64,000 bases of DNA from Streptomyces sp. NBC_01460 (GCF_036227405.1 NZ_CP109473.1:5828001-5892000); one strand, 5' to 3'; counted from the first letter of the stretch, positions 1 through 10,736 are shown. Made by a program: numbers and translations. The notes: a model not told the origin generated them from the sequence alone.

Positions 1-564
<564 letters not shown>

Positions 565-900
565 TCGAGGCGCGATCGAGACGCACGGCGGCGCGTGGCC
601 GCGAGTGTGGGGGGAAGTATGCGGACGGGGCGGACGCGAGGTGCCGGGGCCCGCTCCCCCTCGTTCGCGTCACCCGTTCGGCACACACGCGCATCACCCG
701 TTCGGCACATAGCAGACAGTGAGGGGCGTCAGCTCCCCATTCGGGCGAGAGCTGCAGAGCGCTGCCCGCGGGGGCCTTCGGCGGCCTACTGTTGAACGAG
801 CACCTGCCGTGCCCGGCCGCGTGGTGGGAATCGGGTCGTGGTGGCATGGGAGCGGGGGCCACCGTGGGACATCGGCACCGCCGGCTGTGAGAGGGACGGA
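565..900. other. intergenic region ligA-rmdB with a 16-bp direct repeat
   Basis: This 336-bp gap has no convincing gene. A 16-bp sequence, TCACCCGTTCGGCACA, occurs at 670-685 and again at 694-709, with starts 24 bp apart. It could be a pair of regulator sites for the downstream c-di-GMP gene, but no known box matches. Short ORFs crossing the gap have poor coding bias and no ribosome binding site. Confidence 0.5.
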
Positions 901-3045
901 ATGAAACCGACCGAGAGCGCCGCAACGGTGTCGCGGCTGCAAGGTTTCGTGGGCCTCACGTCAAAAGTGGGCGCCGTCGTCGTGGCGGTCGCCGCGGTGC
1001 AGCTCGCCGCCGGCTTCTACCGGACGGTCGCCGACGGCCGCGCGCTCTTCCCCGCCGGCACCGCGGGCTGGTCGCTCGCCGTGCTCACCGGGATCATCGT
1101 GGGGCACCTGGTCGCCCTCGGGCGCGACCGCTGGTGGGGCGGCACCGGATCCGGCGCCGCCCTCACCCTCGCCGTCTTACTCCTCTACGGCTGGGTGGCC
1201 GCCGGGCTGGTCAGCCTCGTCGTCGTGGTGCTCGTCGGCACGGCCAGGCGCCACCGCTGGTGGCAGGGTCTGCTGCACGGGGCGGTGGACATACTCGGGA
1301 TAGGGGCGGCCGCCCTCGTCCTGTCCGCCTTCGGTGACGTGCCGACCGTCGAGACACCCTGGCGGCCACTCCACTGGGGCATCGACGCCGTGCCGGAAGT
1401 GCTGCTCGCCGCCGGCACGTACCTCCTGGTCACCCGCCTCCTGCTCTGGTACGCCAGGGCGTCCCAGAGCGGCGGTCTGCCGACGGTCGCCCGGACCGCG
1501 CTGCTGCGCCAGGGCCTCGTCGCCGTCGCCCTGCTCGGCATCGCCCCGCTGATCTGCGTGGTGGCGTCGGCCATGCCCGTGCTGCTGCCGCTCTTCGCCG
1601 TCCCCCTGATCGCCCTGGACTCGACGCTCTGGATCGCCCGGGCCCGGGCCGAGGAGCAACTGCGGGACCCGCTGACCGGCCTGCCCAACCGTCAGTGGCT
1701 CCTGGAGCGCACCTGGACGGCCCTGGAGGAGGCGGACGGCACCGGCACCCGCTCCGCGCTCGTCCTCATCGACCTCGACCGCTTCCGGGCCGTCAACGAC
1801 ACCCTCGGCCATCTCGCCGGGGACCGGCTCCTGCTCCAGATAGCGGAGCGGCTGCGGCTCGCCCTGCCACGCGGCGCCGAGGCCGCGCGACTGGGGGGCG
1901 ACGAGTTCGCCGTGCTGCTGCCGACCGCGGACTCGACCACCAGCGCCCAGCGGATCGCCCGCCACCTGGTCGCCGCACTCTCCTCGCCGCTCGACCTCGA
2001 CGGGCTCACGCTCGTCCTGGAGGCGAGCGCGGGCGTCGCCGTCCACCCCGACCACGCGCTGGACGCCGAAGGCCTGCTCCGGCGGGCGGACGTGGCGATG
2101 TACCAGGCCAAGCGCGACCGCACGGGCGTCGAGGTGTACGAGTCGAAGCGGGACAGCAACACCCCGGACCGGCTCGGCCTGCTCGGCGACCTGCGCCGCG
2201 CCCTGGACGCCCAGGAGGTGGAGCTCCACTACCAGCCGAAGGTCCGCTTCGACGGCCAGGTGGCCGGTCTCGAAGCGCTCGTGCGCTGGGTGCACCCCGA
2301 GCGTGGCCGGGTCCCCCCGGACGAGTTCATCGCGATCGCGGAATCCTCCGGGCTGATGCCGCACCTCACCGAGTACGTGCTGGAGACGGCGCTGGCCCAG
2401 GTGGCCCGGTGGCGGGCCCAGGGGCTGTTCGTCCCCGTCGCGGTCAACGTCTCGCCGCGCGACGTCCACACCCCCGGTTTCGCGGGCAGCGTCGCCGCAC
2501 GGCTCGCCCGGCACGGCGTCCCGGCCGGAGCGCTGCAACTGGAGATAACCGAGCACGTCCTCCTGGAGGACCCGCAGCGGGCCGCCGACACCCTGGCCGG
2601 ACTGACGGGGCACGGGGTGAAGATGTCCCTGGACGACTTCGGCACCGGCTACTCCTCCCTCGTCCATCTGCGCAAGCTCCCGGTCAGCGAGCTCAAGATC
2701 GACCGTTCGTTCGTGGCGCGGCTCGCGGTGGACCACGAGGACGCGGAGATCGTCCGCTGCACCATCGACCTGGCCCACTCGCTCGGGCTGATCGTCGTCG
2801 CCGAAGGGGTCGAGGACGACGAGACCTGGGAGCGGCTGCGCGACCTGCACTGCGACGCGGTGCAGGGATGGCTCGTCGCCGCCGCGATGCCGCCGCAGGA
2901 GACGACGGCCTGGCTCCGGGCGCGGGGCGAGCACGGATGGCGGCGGCCCGTGGAGCGGGAGGCCGCGGCCGCCCCGGCGGCGGCCGTCGAGCCGGCGCCC
3001 GGTTCCGCGAGGCGCGCGCTGAATCCCGGCCCGGCCACGGCCTGA
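901..3045 (+). CDS. rmdB: membrane-bound GGDEF-EAL c-di-GMP enzyme, probable RmdB
   Basis: This protein of 714 aa makes and/or degrades cyclic di-GMP, which controls the growth-to-sporulation switch in Streptomyces. About six membrane segments span residues ~25-245 (for example [17 protein letters not shown] and [20 protein letters not shown]). A GGDEF domain follows, with the catalytic motif intact at ~332-336 ([11 protein letters not shown]). The EAL domain keeps EALVRW (~458), [26 protein letters not shown] and VAEGVE, so it should be an active phosphodiesterase. The inhibitory RxxD site reads RGAE, so product inhibition may be lost. ATG at 901 follows GAGAGGGAC; a start at 838 would add 21 atypical residues. 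The name comes from position (between ligA and gatC) and architecture. S. coelicolor RmdB is an established phosphodiesterase; orthology here is inferred. Confidence 0.88.
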   Translation: MKPTESAATVSRLQGFVGLTSKVGAVVVAVAAVQLAAGFYRTVADGRALFPAGTAGWSLAVLTGIIVGHLVALGRDRWWGGTGSGAALTLAVLLLYGWVAAGLVSLVVVVLVGTARRHRWWQGLLHGAVDILGIGAAALVLSAFGDVPTVETPWRPLHWGIDAVPEVLLAAGTYLLVTRLLLWYARASQSGGLPTVARTALLRQGLVAVALLGIAPLICVVASAMPVLLPLFAVPLIALDSTLWIARARAEEQLRDPLTGLPNRQWLLERTWTALEEADGTGTRSALVLIDLDRFRAVNDTLGHLAGDRLLLQIAERLRLALPRGAEAARLGGDEFAVLLPTADSTTSAQRIARHLVAALSSPLDLDGLTLVLEASAGVAVHPDHALDAEGLLRRADVAMYQAKRDRTGVEVYESKRDSNTPDRLGLLGDLRRALDAQEVELHYQPKVRFDGQVAGLEALVRWVHPERGRVPPDEFIAIAESSGLMPHLTEYVLETALAQVARWRAQGLFVPVAVNVSPRDVHTPGFAGSVAARLARHGVPAGALQLEITEHVLLEDPQRAADTLAGLTGHGVKMSLDDFGTGYSSLVHLRKLPVSELKIDRSFVARLAVDHEDAEIVRCTIDLAHSLGLIVVAEGVEDDETWERLRDLHCDAVQGWLVAAAMPPQETTAWLRARGEHGWRRPVEREAAAAPAAAVEPAPGSARRALNPGPATA

Positions 3046-3199
3046 GGCCGCGGACGGACCGGGCACACGGGGACGACGGGCCGCCCGGTGGCCGTTTTGT
3101 CCTCAATCGTGGGCCGGGGTCGGTCCGCTCGCCGCAGAGGTGCCCGGCGACCCCATAGGATTGGGCCAAAACCGCACACCAACCCCTGAGGATCGCTGC

Positions 3200-3496
3200 A
3201 TGCCTGGCATCACGCGCGAGGAGGTCGCCCACCTCGCCCGGCTGGCGCGTCTGGAGCTGAAGGGCGAAGAGCTCGAGCACTTCGCCGGTCAGCTCGACGA
3301 CATCATCGGCGCGGTCGCCCGCGTCTCCGAGGTCGCCGACCAAGACGTACCGCCGACCTCCCACCCGCTGCCGCTGACGAACGTCATGCGCGCGGACGAG
3401 GTCCGTCCGTCGCTCACCCCCGAGCAGGCGCTCTCCGGCGCCCCGGCCCAGGAGCAGCAGCGTTTCAAGGTGCCGCAGATCCTGGGGGAGGACTAA
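3200..3496 (+). CDS. gatC: Asp/Glu-tRNA amidotransferase subunit GatC
   Basis: This 98-residue protein is the small subunit of GatCAB, which converts Glu-tRNA(Gln) (and often Asp-tRNA(Asn)) to the correctly charged form in bacteria lacking GlnRS. It opens with the family signature [20 protein letters not shown] and ends in the usual [15 protein letters not shown] 3200 is preceded by GAGGAT with 7-nt spacing, so the in-frame ATG at 3140 is rejected. The gatA start lies 5 nt downstream of the stop, which indicates an operon. Length is normal for the family. Confidence 0.96.
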   Translation: MPGITREEVAHLARLARLELKGEELEHFAGQLDDIIGAVARVSEVADQDVPPTSHPLPLTNVMRADEVRPSLTPEQALSGAPAQEQQRFKVPQILGED

Positions 3497-3501
3497 CAGC
3501 C

Positions 3502-5004
3502 ATGACGGACATCAGCACCATCATCAAGCTCACCGCGGCCCAGACCGCCGCGAAGATCGCCTCCGGCGAGCTGACGGCCGTCGAGGTCACCGAGGCCCAC
3601 CTGGCCCGGATCGACGCCGTCGACGAGAAGGTCCACGCCTTCCTGCACGTCGACCGTGAGGGCGCGCTCGCGCAGGCCCGCGCCGTCGACGCCAAGCGTG
3701 AGGCGGGCGAGAAGCTCGGCCCGCTGGCCGGCGTCCCGCTCGCGCTCAAGGACATCTTCACCACCCAGGACATGCCGACCACCGTCGGTTCCAAGATCCT
3801 GGAGGGCTGGGTCCCGCCGTACGACGCGACCCTCACCACGAAGCTGAGGGCGGCCGACGTCGTCATCCTCGGCAAGACCAACATGGACGAGTTCGCCATG
3901 GGGTCCTCCACCGAGAACAGCGCCTACGGCCCGACCGGCAACCCCTGGGACCTCACCCGCATCCCGGGCGGCTCCGGCGGTGGCTCCGCCGCCGCACTGG
4001 CCTCCTTCGAGGCCCCGCTGGCCATCGGCACGGACACCGGCGGCTCCATCCGTCAGCCCGCCGCCGTCACCGGCACCGTCGGCGTCAAGCCCACCTACGG
4101 CGGCGTCTCGCGCTACGGCATGGTCGCCTTCTCGTCCTCCCTCGACCAGGGCGGCCCCTGCGCCCGTACGGTCCTGGACGCCGCGCTGCTGCACGAGGCG
4201 ATCGCCGGACACGACCCGATGGACTCGACCTCCATCGACGCGCCGGTCCCGCCGGTCGTCGAGGCCGCGCGCAACGGCTCCGTACAGGGCATGCGCGTCG
4301 GTGTGGTCAAGCAGTTCTCGGGCGAGGGCTACCAGGCCGGGGTCGTCCAGCGGTTCGACGAGTCGGTCGAGCTGCTGAAGTCCCTCGGCGCGACGGTCGT
4401 CGAGCTGGACTGCCCGTCCTTCGACCTCGCTCTCTCGGCGTACTACCTGATCGCGCCGTCCGAGTGCTCCTCGAACCTGGCCCGCTTCGACGCCATGCGC
4501 TACGGGCTGCGGGTCGGCGACGACGGCACGCGCTCCGCCGAGGACGTCACCGCCCTCACGCGTGAGGCCGGCTTCGGCGACGAGGTCAAGCGCCGCATCA
4601 TCCTCGGTACGTACGCGCTCAGCTCCGGCTACTACGACGCGTACTACGGCTCGGCGCAGAAGGTCCGCACCCTCATCACGCAGGACTTCGAGAAGGCGTT
4701 CGAGCAGGTGGACGTCATCGTCTCGCCGACGACGCCCACCACCGCCTTCCCGATCGGCGAGCGGGCCGACGACCCGATGGCGATGTACCTCGCGGACCTG
4801 TGCACCATTCCGACCAACCTCGCCGGCAACTCCGCCATGTCGCTGCCCTGCGGCCTGGCCCCGGAGGACGGCCTGCCGGTCGGGCTGCAGATCATCGCCC
4901 CCGCCATGAAGGACGACCGGCTGTACAAGGTCGGAGCCGCCGTCGAGGCCGCCTTCGTGGAAAAGTGGGGACACCCGCTGCTCGAGGAGGCTCCGTCACT
5001 GTGA
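3502..5004 (+). CDS. gatA: Asp/Glu-tRNA amidotransferase subunit A (amidase)
   Basis: This 500-residue protein is the glutaminase/amidase subunit that releases ammonia from glutamine and passes it to GatB. The amidase-signature triad is visible: lysine in [11 protein letters not shown] (~80), and the serine pair in the Gly/Ser-rich [20 protein letters not shown] and [14 protein letters not shown] (~155-180). Full length and colinear with the family. It starts 5 nt after gatC. Its TGA (5002-5004) overlaps the GTG of the next small gene, indicating translational coupling. Confidence 0.97.
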   Translation: MTDISTIIKLTAAQTAAKIASGELTAVEVTEAHLARIDAVDEKVHAFLHVDREGALAQARAVDAKREAGEKLGPLAGVPLALKDIFTTQDMPTTVGSKILEGWVPPYDATLTTKLRAADVVILGKTNMDEFAMGSSTENSAYGPTGNPWDLTRIPGGSGGGSAAALASFEAPLAIGTDTGGSIRQPAAVTGTVGVKPTYGGVSRYGMVAFSSSLDQGGPCARTVLDAALLHEAIAGHDPMDSTSIDAPVPPVVEAARNGSVQGMRVGVVKQFSGEGYQAGVVQRFDESVELLKSLGATVVELDCPSFDLALSAYYLIAPSECSSNLARFDAMRYGLRVGDDGTRSAEDVTALTREAGFGDEVKRRIILGTYALSSGYYDAYYGSAQKVRTLITQDFEKAFEQVDVIVSPTTPTTAFPIGERADDPMAMYLADLCTIPTNLAGNSAMSLPCGLAPEDGLPVGLQIIAPAMKDDRLYKVGAAVEAAFVEKWGHPLLEEAPSL

Positions 5005-5243
5005 GTGCAATGACCAAGAAGGCCAAGAACTTCAAGAAGTCCAAGTCCGGCGTGTACCTGTCGCTCGGCACCACTGCCTTCGGCGCGCTGAGCGTCGCGA
5101 AGCAGGCCAAGCTCGCCCGGTCGGAGAACGACACCCTCCGGCTGATCGACGCCGCCGTCTCGGCCGCGGCGATCGTGACCGGTCTGGCGATCCTCTACCG
5201 CGAACTCAAGCGTCTCGGCGACGACGACGTCCTGCTGGGCTGA
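5001..5243 (+). CDS. conserved small protein of unknown function between gatA and gatB
   Basis: This encodes 80 residues. The GTG start at 5001 overlaps the gatA stop as GTGA and is preceded by GAGGAGG with ~9-nt spacing; an internal ATG at 5010 is the alternative. The N-terminus is basic ([14 protein letters not shown]). The middle has a helix, [20 protein letters not shown], that could be one membrane segment, followed by a charged tail ending in DDDVLLG. I do not recognise a named domain. Tight packing between gatA and gatB suggests a role tied to the amidotransferase or simply co-expression; no function is claimed. I recall a small ORF at this place in other Streptomyces. Confidence 0.8.
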   Translation: MSAMTKKAKNFKKSKSGVYLSLGTTAFGALSVAKQAKLARSENDTLRLIDAAVSAAAIVTGLAILYRELKRLGDDDVLLG

Positions 5244-5259
5244 GAGGGAAAGTTACACC

Positions 5260-6768
5260 GTGACTGTCATTGACCTGGAGTCGTACGAGGACGCCCTCGC
5301 GACGTACGACCCCGTCATGGGCCTCGAGGTCCATGTCGAGCTCGGCACCAAGACCAAGATGTTCTGCGGCTGCTCCACCGAGCTCAAGCAGGGCGCCAAC
5401 TCGCAGACCTGTCCGGTCTGCCTCGGGCTGCCGGGCGCGCTCCCGGTCGTCAACGAGATCGGCGTCGAGTCCGCCATCAAGATCGGGCTCGCGCTGAACT
5501 GCGAGATCGCCGAGTGGTGCCGCTTCGCCCGGAAGAACTACTTCTATCCGGACATGCCGAAGAACTTCCAGACCTCCCAGTACGACGAGCCGATCGCCTT
5601 CGACGGCTATCTGGACGTCCAGCTGGAGGACGGGGAGATCTTCCGCGTGCAGATCGAGCGCGCCCACATGGAGGAGGACACCGGCAAGTCGACGCACGTC
5701 GGCGGAGCCACCGGCCGCATCCACGGCGCCTCCCACTCGCTGCTCGACTACAACCGCGCGGGCATCCCTCTCATCGAGATCGTCACCAAGCCGATCGAGG
5801 GGGCCGGCGCACGCGCCCCCGAGGTAGCCAAGGCGTACGTCGCCGAGCTCCGCGAGCTCATCAAGGCGCTCGGCGTCTCGGAGGCCCGCATGGAGATGGG
5901 CCAGATGCGCTGCGACGTCAACCTGTCGCTGCGTCCCCACGGCACCGAGACCTTCGGCACGCGCTCCGAGACGAAGAACGTCAACTCGCTGCGCTCCGTC
6001 GAGCGTGCCGCCCGCTTCGAGATCCAGCGCCACGCCGCGGTGCTGAACTCCGGCGGGACGATCGTGCAGGAGACCCGGCACTTCCACGAGGAGGACGGCT
6101 CCACCACGGCCGGCCGCATCAAGGACAACGCCGAGGACTACCGCTACTTCCCCGAGCCGGACCTGGTGCCGGTCGCCCCTGCCCGCGACTGGGTCGAGGA
6201 GCTCCGCAAGGGACTCCCCGAGCTGCCCCGGCTGCGCCGCAAGCGGCTGAAGGAGGAGTGGGGTGTCAACGAGCACGACATGCAGTCCATCCTCAACGCC
6301 GGCGCGGTCGACCTGATCGTCGCGACGACGGACGCGGGCGCCCCTTCGGACCAGGCCCGCAAGTGGTGGATGGGCGAGCTCGCCCGTAACGCCAACGAGA
6401 CCGGCCGCAGCCTGGACGAGCTGCCGGTCACCCCGGCGCAGGTCGCCCGGGTGGCGGAGCTCGTCGCCTCCGGCGACCTCAACGACAAGCTGGCGCGCCA
6501 GGTCCTCGAGGGTGTCCTCGCGGGCGAGGGCGACCCGGACACCGTCGTCGAGAAGCGCGGCCTGAAGGTCGTCTCCGACGAGGGCGCCCTGGGCACCGCC
6601 GTCGACGAGGCCATCGCGGCCAACGCGGCGATCGCCGACAAGATCCGCGCCGGCAAGGTCGCCGCGGCCGGTGCGCTGGTCGGGGCGGTCATGAAGGCCA
6701 CCCGTGGCCAGGCGGACGCGGCGCGCGTGCGCGAGCTGATCCTGGAGAGGCTCGGCGTCGAGGGCTGA
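5260..6768 (+). CDS. gatB: Asp/Glu-tRNA amidotransferase subunit B
   Basis: This 502-residue protein is the tRNA-binding kinase/transamidase subunit of GatCAB. The start is GTG at 5260, preceded by GAGAGGGAAA. The N-terminal catalytic cradle shows [20 protein letters not shown], then the zinc-binding cysteines in CGCS and CPVCLG. It continues with [12 protein letters not shown] and a helical tail/YqeY-like C-terminus ([37 protein letters not shown]). Full length. It is the last gene of the gatC-gatA-ORF-gatB operon and is followed by a strong hairpin. Confidence 0.97.
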   Translation: MTVIDLESYEDALATYDPVMGLEVHVELGTKTKMFCGCSTELKQGANSQTCPVCLGLPGALPVVNEIGVESAIKIGLALNCEIAEWCRFARKNYFYPDMPKNFQTSQYDEPIAFDGYLDVQLEDGEIFRVQIERAHMEEDTGKSTHVGGATGRIHGASHSLLDYNRAGIPLIEIVTKPIEGAGARAPEVAKAYVAELRELIKALGVSEARMEMGQMRCDVNLSLRPHGTETFGTRSETKNVNSLRSVERAARFEIQRHAAVLNSGGTIVQETRHFHEEDGSTTAGRIKDNAEDYRYFPEPDLVPVAPARDWVEELRKGLPELPRLRRKRLKEEWGVNEHDMQSILNAGAVDLIVATTDAGAPSDQARKWWMGELARNANETGRSLDELPVTPAQVARVAELVASGDLNDKLARQVLEGVLAGEGDPDTVVEKRGLKVVSDEGALGTAVDEAIAANAAIADKIRAGKVAAAGALVGAVMKATRGQADAARVRELILERLGVEG

Positions 6769-6783
6769 CCCCCGATACGTCCG

Positions 6784-6823
6784 AGGGGCGGTGCATCCCA
6801 TCCCGGGGTGCGCCGCCCCTTTC
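6784..6823 (+). terminator. terminator after gatB
   Basis: The arms AGGGGCGGTGCATCCC and GGGGTGCGCCGCCCCT form a ~16-bp stem with one or two imperfect pairs, followed by TTT. The position 15 nt after the gatB stop fits an intrinsic terminator. The remaining bases to 6964 show nothing further. Confidence 0.75.
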
Positions 6824-6964
6824 GCGTCCCCACCTGCTGTTCCCGGCGGCCCGCGACGCCCGTGACGGCGGGCCGGACGTTCACCGTGACGCCCTGCGGC
6901 GGTCTTCCCGCCGCCATCCGCCCTGACTAGTTTCCCGGCGTAGACACGGAATCGGGAGGCTCAC

Positions 6965-9076
6965 TTGACCACGGACATGTCACGGCGGCGGCTCTTCGCG
7001 CTCGGCGGTGGCGCCCTCGGCGCCGCGGCGGCGGGATCGTTCCTCCCTCCGTCGCTCCAGGCGGCCATCGCCGCACAGCCCGCCGACGGGAAGGCCGGGG
7101 GCGAAGGGCTCGACGCCGTCGAGCATGTGGTGATCCTGATGCAGGAGAACCGTTCCTTCGATCACTACTTCGGGACGCTGCGCGGGGTGCGCGGCTTCGC
7201 CGACCGCAACGCGATCGAGCTCCCCTCCGGCGCGTCCGTCTTCGAGCAGCCCGGGCCGGCGGGGACCACCGTGCTGCCGTTCCCCGTGCGCGGGGCGGCC
7301 GAGGCGCAGAAGAAGGACCTGCAGTACATCGGGGCCCTCGACCACTCCTGGAACGGGGGCGCCAAGGCCTGGGCCGGCGGCTGGATGAACGGCTGGATCA
7401 CCGCGAAGTCGGCCGCGACCATGGCGTACTACGACCGCCGGGACATCCCGCTGCACTACGAGCTCGCCGACACCTTCACGATCTGCGACGCCTACCACTC
7501 CTCGATCCACACCTCCACCAGCCCGAACCGCAACCACCTGTGGAGCGGCAGGACGGGCCACGAGGCCGACGGCAGGCGTGCCGTGGGCAACGACGCCTAC
7601 GACGAGGGCACCCACCCCGGATACGACTGGGGCACCTACGCCGAGCGGCTGGAGAAGGCCGGGCGGACCTGGAAGACGTACACGGAGTGGGAGAACTTCA
7701 CCGACAACCAGATCGAGTTCTTCACCACCTTCAAGGCGATCGCCCGCAAGGCGCTGGTGAGGACCGGTGGGCACACCTACATGGAGTCCTTCTACGCGGC
7801 GGTGCGCGACGCGGAGGAGGCGGGCGAGCGCGCGCGGCTGCTCGGTCTGCTCGACGACGGTGTCGCCACGCTGACGGCGGCCGAGCGCAGTCTCTTCGAG
7901 CGGGGGCTCCGCCGGGTCGAGACGGGCACCCTCGCCGACGAGTTCGCCCGGGACGTGGCGGCGGGGACGCTGCCCGAGGTCTCCTATCTGGTGCCGTCGG
8001 CCCTGGACTCCGAGCATCCGAGCGTCTCCTCGCCGGTGCACAGCGCGACGATCGTCTACAAGATCCTCGACGCGCTCGGCAGACACCCCGACGTCTGGCG
8101 GCGCACCGTCGTCCTTGTCACCTATGACGAGAACGACGGCTTCTTCGACCACGTGCCGCCACCGGTCGCCCCCGCCGAGGTGACCGAGGAGCAGTGGGAG
8201 GGCAGGCCGACCGGACTCGGGATGCGGGTGCCCCTTCTCGTCGTCTCTCCCTGGAGCGTCGGCGGACACGTCTGCTCCGAGGTCTTCGACCACACCTCCG
8301 TGATCCGTCTCCTGGAGCGCTGGACGGGCGTGGAGGAGCCCAACATCGGCGACTGGCGGCGCCGGGTCACCGGGGACCTCACGTCCGCCTTCGACTTCAC
8401 CCGGGCACGGCGGCAGCCGGAGACGGCGCCCGCGGCGGCGATCCCGCCGTTCGGCGGACGCTGGCAGCCGAAGCCGCCCGCCGTCCAGACGATGCCCGTC
8501 CAGGAGCCGGGCGTCCGCCCCGCCAGGCCCCTGCCGTACCAGCCCGACGCGCAGGCGCGGCGCGTGGGCGGGGAGCTGCGGGTGAGCCTCAGCAACACCG
8601 GCCGGTCCTCCGCCCACTTCGCGCTCCACCCCTACGCCGGGGAGTTCCCCGCTCCGCAGCACCGGGACGTCAGGGGCACCGCGCAGTGGACCGTGCCCCT
8701 GACCGGTGACGGGTACCGCTTCACCGTCACCGGCCCGAACGGCTTCCGGCGCGAGTTCGGGGGAGCGGCCGACGGCGCCGCCGAACTCGCCTCCCGTATC
8801 GACGCCCACGAACGGGACCTGCACCTCACGCTGCGCAACAACGGCCGGCGGACACTGACCTACACCGTCCGGCCGCTCGGCTACGTCGACGAGGACGACC
8901 TGAGGGACTGGAGCCGCACCATCAAGGTCAAGCCGGGGCGCAGCCGCACGCTCGTGCACTCGGCGGCCGATGCCCACGGCTGGTACGACCTGCTGGTGAC
9001 GGTCGACGCGGAGGGCTCGTTCCGCCGCCGGCTGATGGGGCACATCGAGAACGGGAGGGCGAGCGTCACCGGCTGA
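6965..9076 (+). CDS. Tat-secreted phosphocholine-specific phospholipase C
   Basis: This 703-residue protein probably hydrolyses phosphatidylcholine or sphingomyelin-type lipids outside the cell. The N-terminus is a twin-arginine signal, MSRRRLFALGGGALGAAAAG, followed by cleavage near AAIAAQPA. The phosphoesterase domain (~45-440) starts with VVILMQENRSFDHYFGTLRG and contains SSIHTSTSPNRNHLWSG and TYDENDGFFDHVPPP, the metal-binding motifs of the AcpA/phospholipase C family. Two C-terminal beta domains (~500-700, DUF756 type) follow. I chose TTG 6965 because GGGAGG lies 5 nt upstream; an in-frame ATG at 6977 has much worse spacing. The gene stands alone. Confidence 0.92.
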   Translation: MTTDMSRRRLFALGGGALGAAAAGSFLPPSLQAAIAAQPADGKAGGEGLDAVEHVVILMQENRSFDHYFGTLRGVRGFADRNAIELPSGASVFEQPGPAGTTVLPFPVRGAAEAQKKDLQYIGALDHSWNGGAKAWAGGWMNGWITAKSAATMAYYDRRDIPLHYELADTFTICDAYHSSIHTSTSPNRNHLWSGRTGHEADGRRAVGNDAYDEGTHPGYDWGTYAERLEKAGRTWKTYTEWENFTDNQIEFFTTFKAIARKALVRTGGHTYMESFYAAVRDAEEAGERARLLGLLDDGVATLTAAERSLFERGLRRVETGTLADEFARDVAAGTLPEVSYLVPSALDSEHPSVSSPVHSATIVYKILDALGRHPDVWRRTVVLVTYDENDGFFDHVPPPVAPAEVTEEQWEGRPTGLGMRVPLLVVSPWSVGGHVCSEVFDHTSVIRLLERWTGVEEPNIGDWRRRVTGDLTSAFDFTRARRQPETAPAAAIPPFGGRWQPKPPAVQTMPVQEPGVRPARPLPYQPDAQARRVGGELRVSLSNTGRSSAHFALHPYAGEFPAPQHRDVRGTAQWTVPLTGDGYRFTVTGPNGFRREFGGAADGAAELASRIDAHERDLHLTLRNNGRRTLTYTVRPLGYVDEDDLRDWSRTIKVKPGRSRTLVHSAADAHGWYDLLVTVDAEGSFRRRLMGHIENGRASVTG

Positions 9077-9127
9077 CCGGCTGACCGGCTGACCGGCTGA
9101 CCGGCTGACCGGCTGACCGGCTGACCG
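9068..9127 (+). repeat. 8-bp tandem repeat ACCGGCTG at the 3' end of the phospholipase gene
   Basis: Seven exact copies of ACCGGCTG run from 9068 to 9123 and a partial copy follows. The phospholipase stop codon (9074-9076) lies in the first unit, so array length changes would not alter the protein. A GC-rich inverted repeat (GCGGCCG / CGGCCGC, 9147-9163) lies just beyond and may be the terminator. Confidence 0.9.
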
Positions 9128-9231
9128 GGTTCGGGCAGGCGCGGGGGCGGCCGGGCCGGCCGCGGGTGAGGAGGCCGGTGGTGTGAACCCGGACACGAAG
9201 GTGACCCGCGATCAGGGTCGGCTGCCATCGC

Positions 9232-9450
9232 GCCGGCCGCCGCCGTCGTACTCGACGCCTTCGTCCTGCGCACCCTGCTGGTGCCGGCCCTGATGCACCT
9301 CCTCGGGGCGCGAACCGGTGGCTGCCCGCCCGGTTGGACCGGCTGCTCCCCCGCATCGGCATCGAGCCGCCGGACCGCGCGGGACCGCGTGCGAAAATCC
9401 CGGGGGAGCGCGACCACGCGGACCGGCCGGTCGCGCAGCGTGTCCCCTGA
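9232..9450 (+). pseudogene. remnant of an MMPL/RND-family transporter C-terminus, frameshifted
   Basis: Translation near 9240-9305 gives VVLDAFVLRTLLVPALMHLL, which matches the last membrane segment of MMPL lipid or drug exporters. After about 9308 the match continues one frame over as NRWLPARLDRLLPRIGIEPP and ends in TGA at 9448-9450. The family normally reads LLGRANWWLPRxLDRxLP here, so a single-base loss fits. No upstream transporter sequence remains. The fragment fills part of the 401-bp gap between the phospholipase and acetyltransferase genes. Confidence 0.75.
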
Positions 9451-9477
9451 GCATCACGAAGACCGAGGAGAGCCACT

Positions 9478-10032
9478 GTGTTCACCGTGTCACTGGGCGA
9501 CGACGGGACGGAGCTCCGCCCGCTGGAGCCCTGGCAGGCGGAGGAGTTCCTGGCGCACATGGACCGGGCGCGTGCCCTGGTCGATCCCTGGATCCCGTTC
9601 GCGGCGGCCGCCACGGACCTCCCCTCCGCCCGGGCACTGCTCCAGCGCTACGCGGACAAGCAGGCGGCCGACACCGGACGGCTCTACGGCATCTGGCTGG
9701 ACGGAACCCTGGTCGGCGGCGTCCTGTTCCGGATATTCGAGGCGGAGGCCGGCAACTGCGAGATCGGCTGCTGGCTGGAGTCCGCGGCCGAGGGAAGGGG
9801 CCTGGTGACCCGCGCGTCACGGAAGCTGATCGACTGGGCCGTCGACGTGCGGGGCATGCACCGGGTGGAGTGGATCGCCTCCTCCGCCAACACCCGCAGC
9901 GTCGCGGTGGCCGAGCGGCTCGGCATGACCCGCGAGGGCGTGCTGCGCGAGGCCTACCCGTACCGCGGCAAGCGTCACGACGAAGAGATCTGGGCCGTCC
10001 TGGCGCCCGAATGGCGTTCCGCACGGGGCTGA
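9478..10032 (+). CDS. GNAT-family N-acetyltransferase (RimJ/RimL type)
   Basis: This 184-residue protein transfers an acetyl group from acetyl-CoA to an amine, in this subfamily often a protein N-terminus. The start is GTG 9478, with GAGGAG 8 nt upstream. Typical features are TELRPLEPWQAEEFLAHM at the N-terminus, YGIWLDGTLVGGVLFRIF on the central strand, the acetyl-CoA loop region around ESAAEGRGLVTRASRKLIDW, and IASSANTRSVAVAERLGMTR with the RLGM element near the end. The substrate cannot be told from sequence. It is flanked by the MMPL remnant and an unrelated membrane gene. Confidence 0.88.
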   Translation: MFTVSLGDDGTELRPLEPWQAEEFLAHMDRARALVDPWIPFAAAATDLPSARALLQRYADKQAADTGRLYGIWLDGTLVGGVLFRIFEAEAGNCEIGCWLESAAEGRGLVTRASRKLIDWAVDVRGMHRVEWIASSANTRSVAVAERLGMTREGVLREAYPYRGKRHDEEIWAVLAPEWRSARG

Positions 10033-10082
10033 GGCGCTCAGTGTTAAGGAGGTTCTCATACGGGCCCCCTAGCGTGCGGCGC

Positions 10083-10736
10083 ATGAACACCACCCCCTCC
10101 ACCCCGACCACTGACGACACCGAGAAGAAGGCGGCCGCCGGGACCGCCCCCGCGCCTGACCTGACGAAGAAGGCCGGCCCCGCCGAGGACGCCGTGCCGG
10201 GCGACGTCGCACCGGGTGTGACGCCGTCGGACGTGACCGAGATGGACGTCGCCGCGACGGACGCGGCGGCGGAGGACGGCCTGGAGGTCGACCTGGAGCC
10301 GGACCCCTACGCCGAGGCCGAGGCGGCGGCGGCCGCCGGGGTCGGCACCGGCGCCGCGGCCGTCGTGTCCGCCGGGCTCGGCGTCATCTCGCTCTCCGGA
10401 GCGTGGACCGGCCGGGTCGCCGCCGAGCGCGAGACCCTGCTCGGCCAGATCAAGACCTCCGGCGGCGGCAGCGCCGCCCAGCAGATCTCCGAGATCTACG
10501 GCGACGCCTGGCACACCACGGCTCTCGTCAACGGGCTCTTCGCGCTGCTGGCGCTGCTCGTGGGCGTCTTCGTCCTGGTCCGGCCGGCCTTCGGCACTCC
10601 CTCCCTCCGTCCGCAGGCGGGCTGGGTCCGCTCCGTCGCCTTCGCGGGCGTCGCGCTCGGCGTGCTGGGCGTGCTGATCTCCGTAGGCATGTACCTCGAC
10701 CTGTTCGTCGCCCTGCCGTCCGCCGCCGGAGGCTGA
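10083..10736 (+). CDS. membrane protein of unknown function with acidic N-terminal tail
   Basis: This encodes 217 residues. Residues 1-80 are low-complexity, rich in Thr, Pro, Ala, Asp and Glu. Then come hydrophobic segments: GVGTGAAAVVSAGLGVISLS, ALVNGLFALLALLVGVFVLV and [20 protein letters not shown]. The region between the first and second segments is soluble and probably faces outside. No family is recognised. No ribosome binding site is near the ATG, but TAGCGT at 10070-10075 sits 7 nt before it, as in leaderless Streptomyces transcripts. An AAGGAGG at 10046-10052 is too far away to serve. Confidence 0.78.
   Translation: MNTTPSTPTTDDTEKKAAAGTAPAPDLTKKAGPAEDAVPGDVAPGVTPSDVTEMDVAATDAAAEDGLEVDLEPDPYAEAEAAAAAGVGTGAAAVVSAGLGVISLSGAWTGRVAAERETLLGQIKTSGGGSAAQQISEIYGDAWHTTALVNGLFALLALLVGVFVLVRPAFGTPSLRPQAGWVRSVAFAGVALGVLGVLISVGMYLDLFVALPSAAGG

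Noticed and set aside
595..795. A 66-codon frame in the ligA-rmdB gap
   Set aside because: No ribosome binding site, Arg/Ser-rich shadow-like composition, and it crosses the direct repeat.
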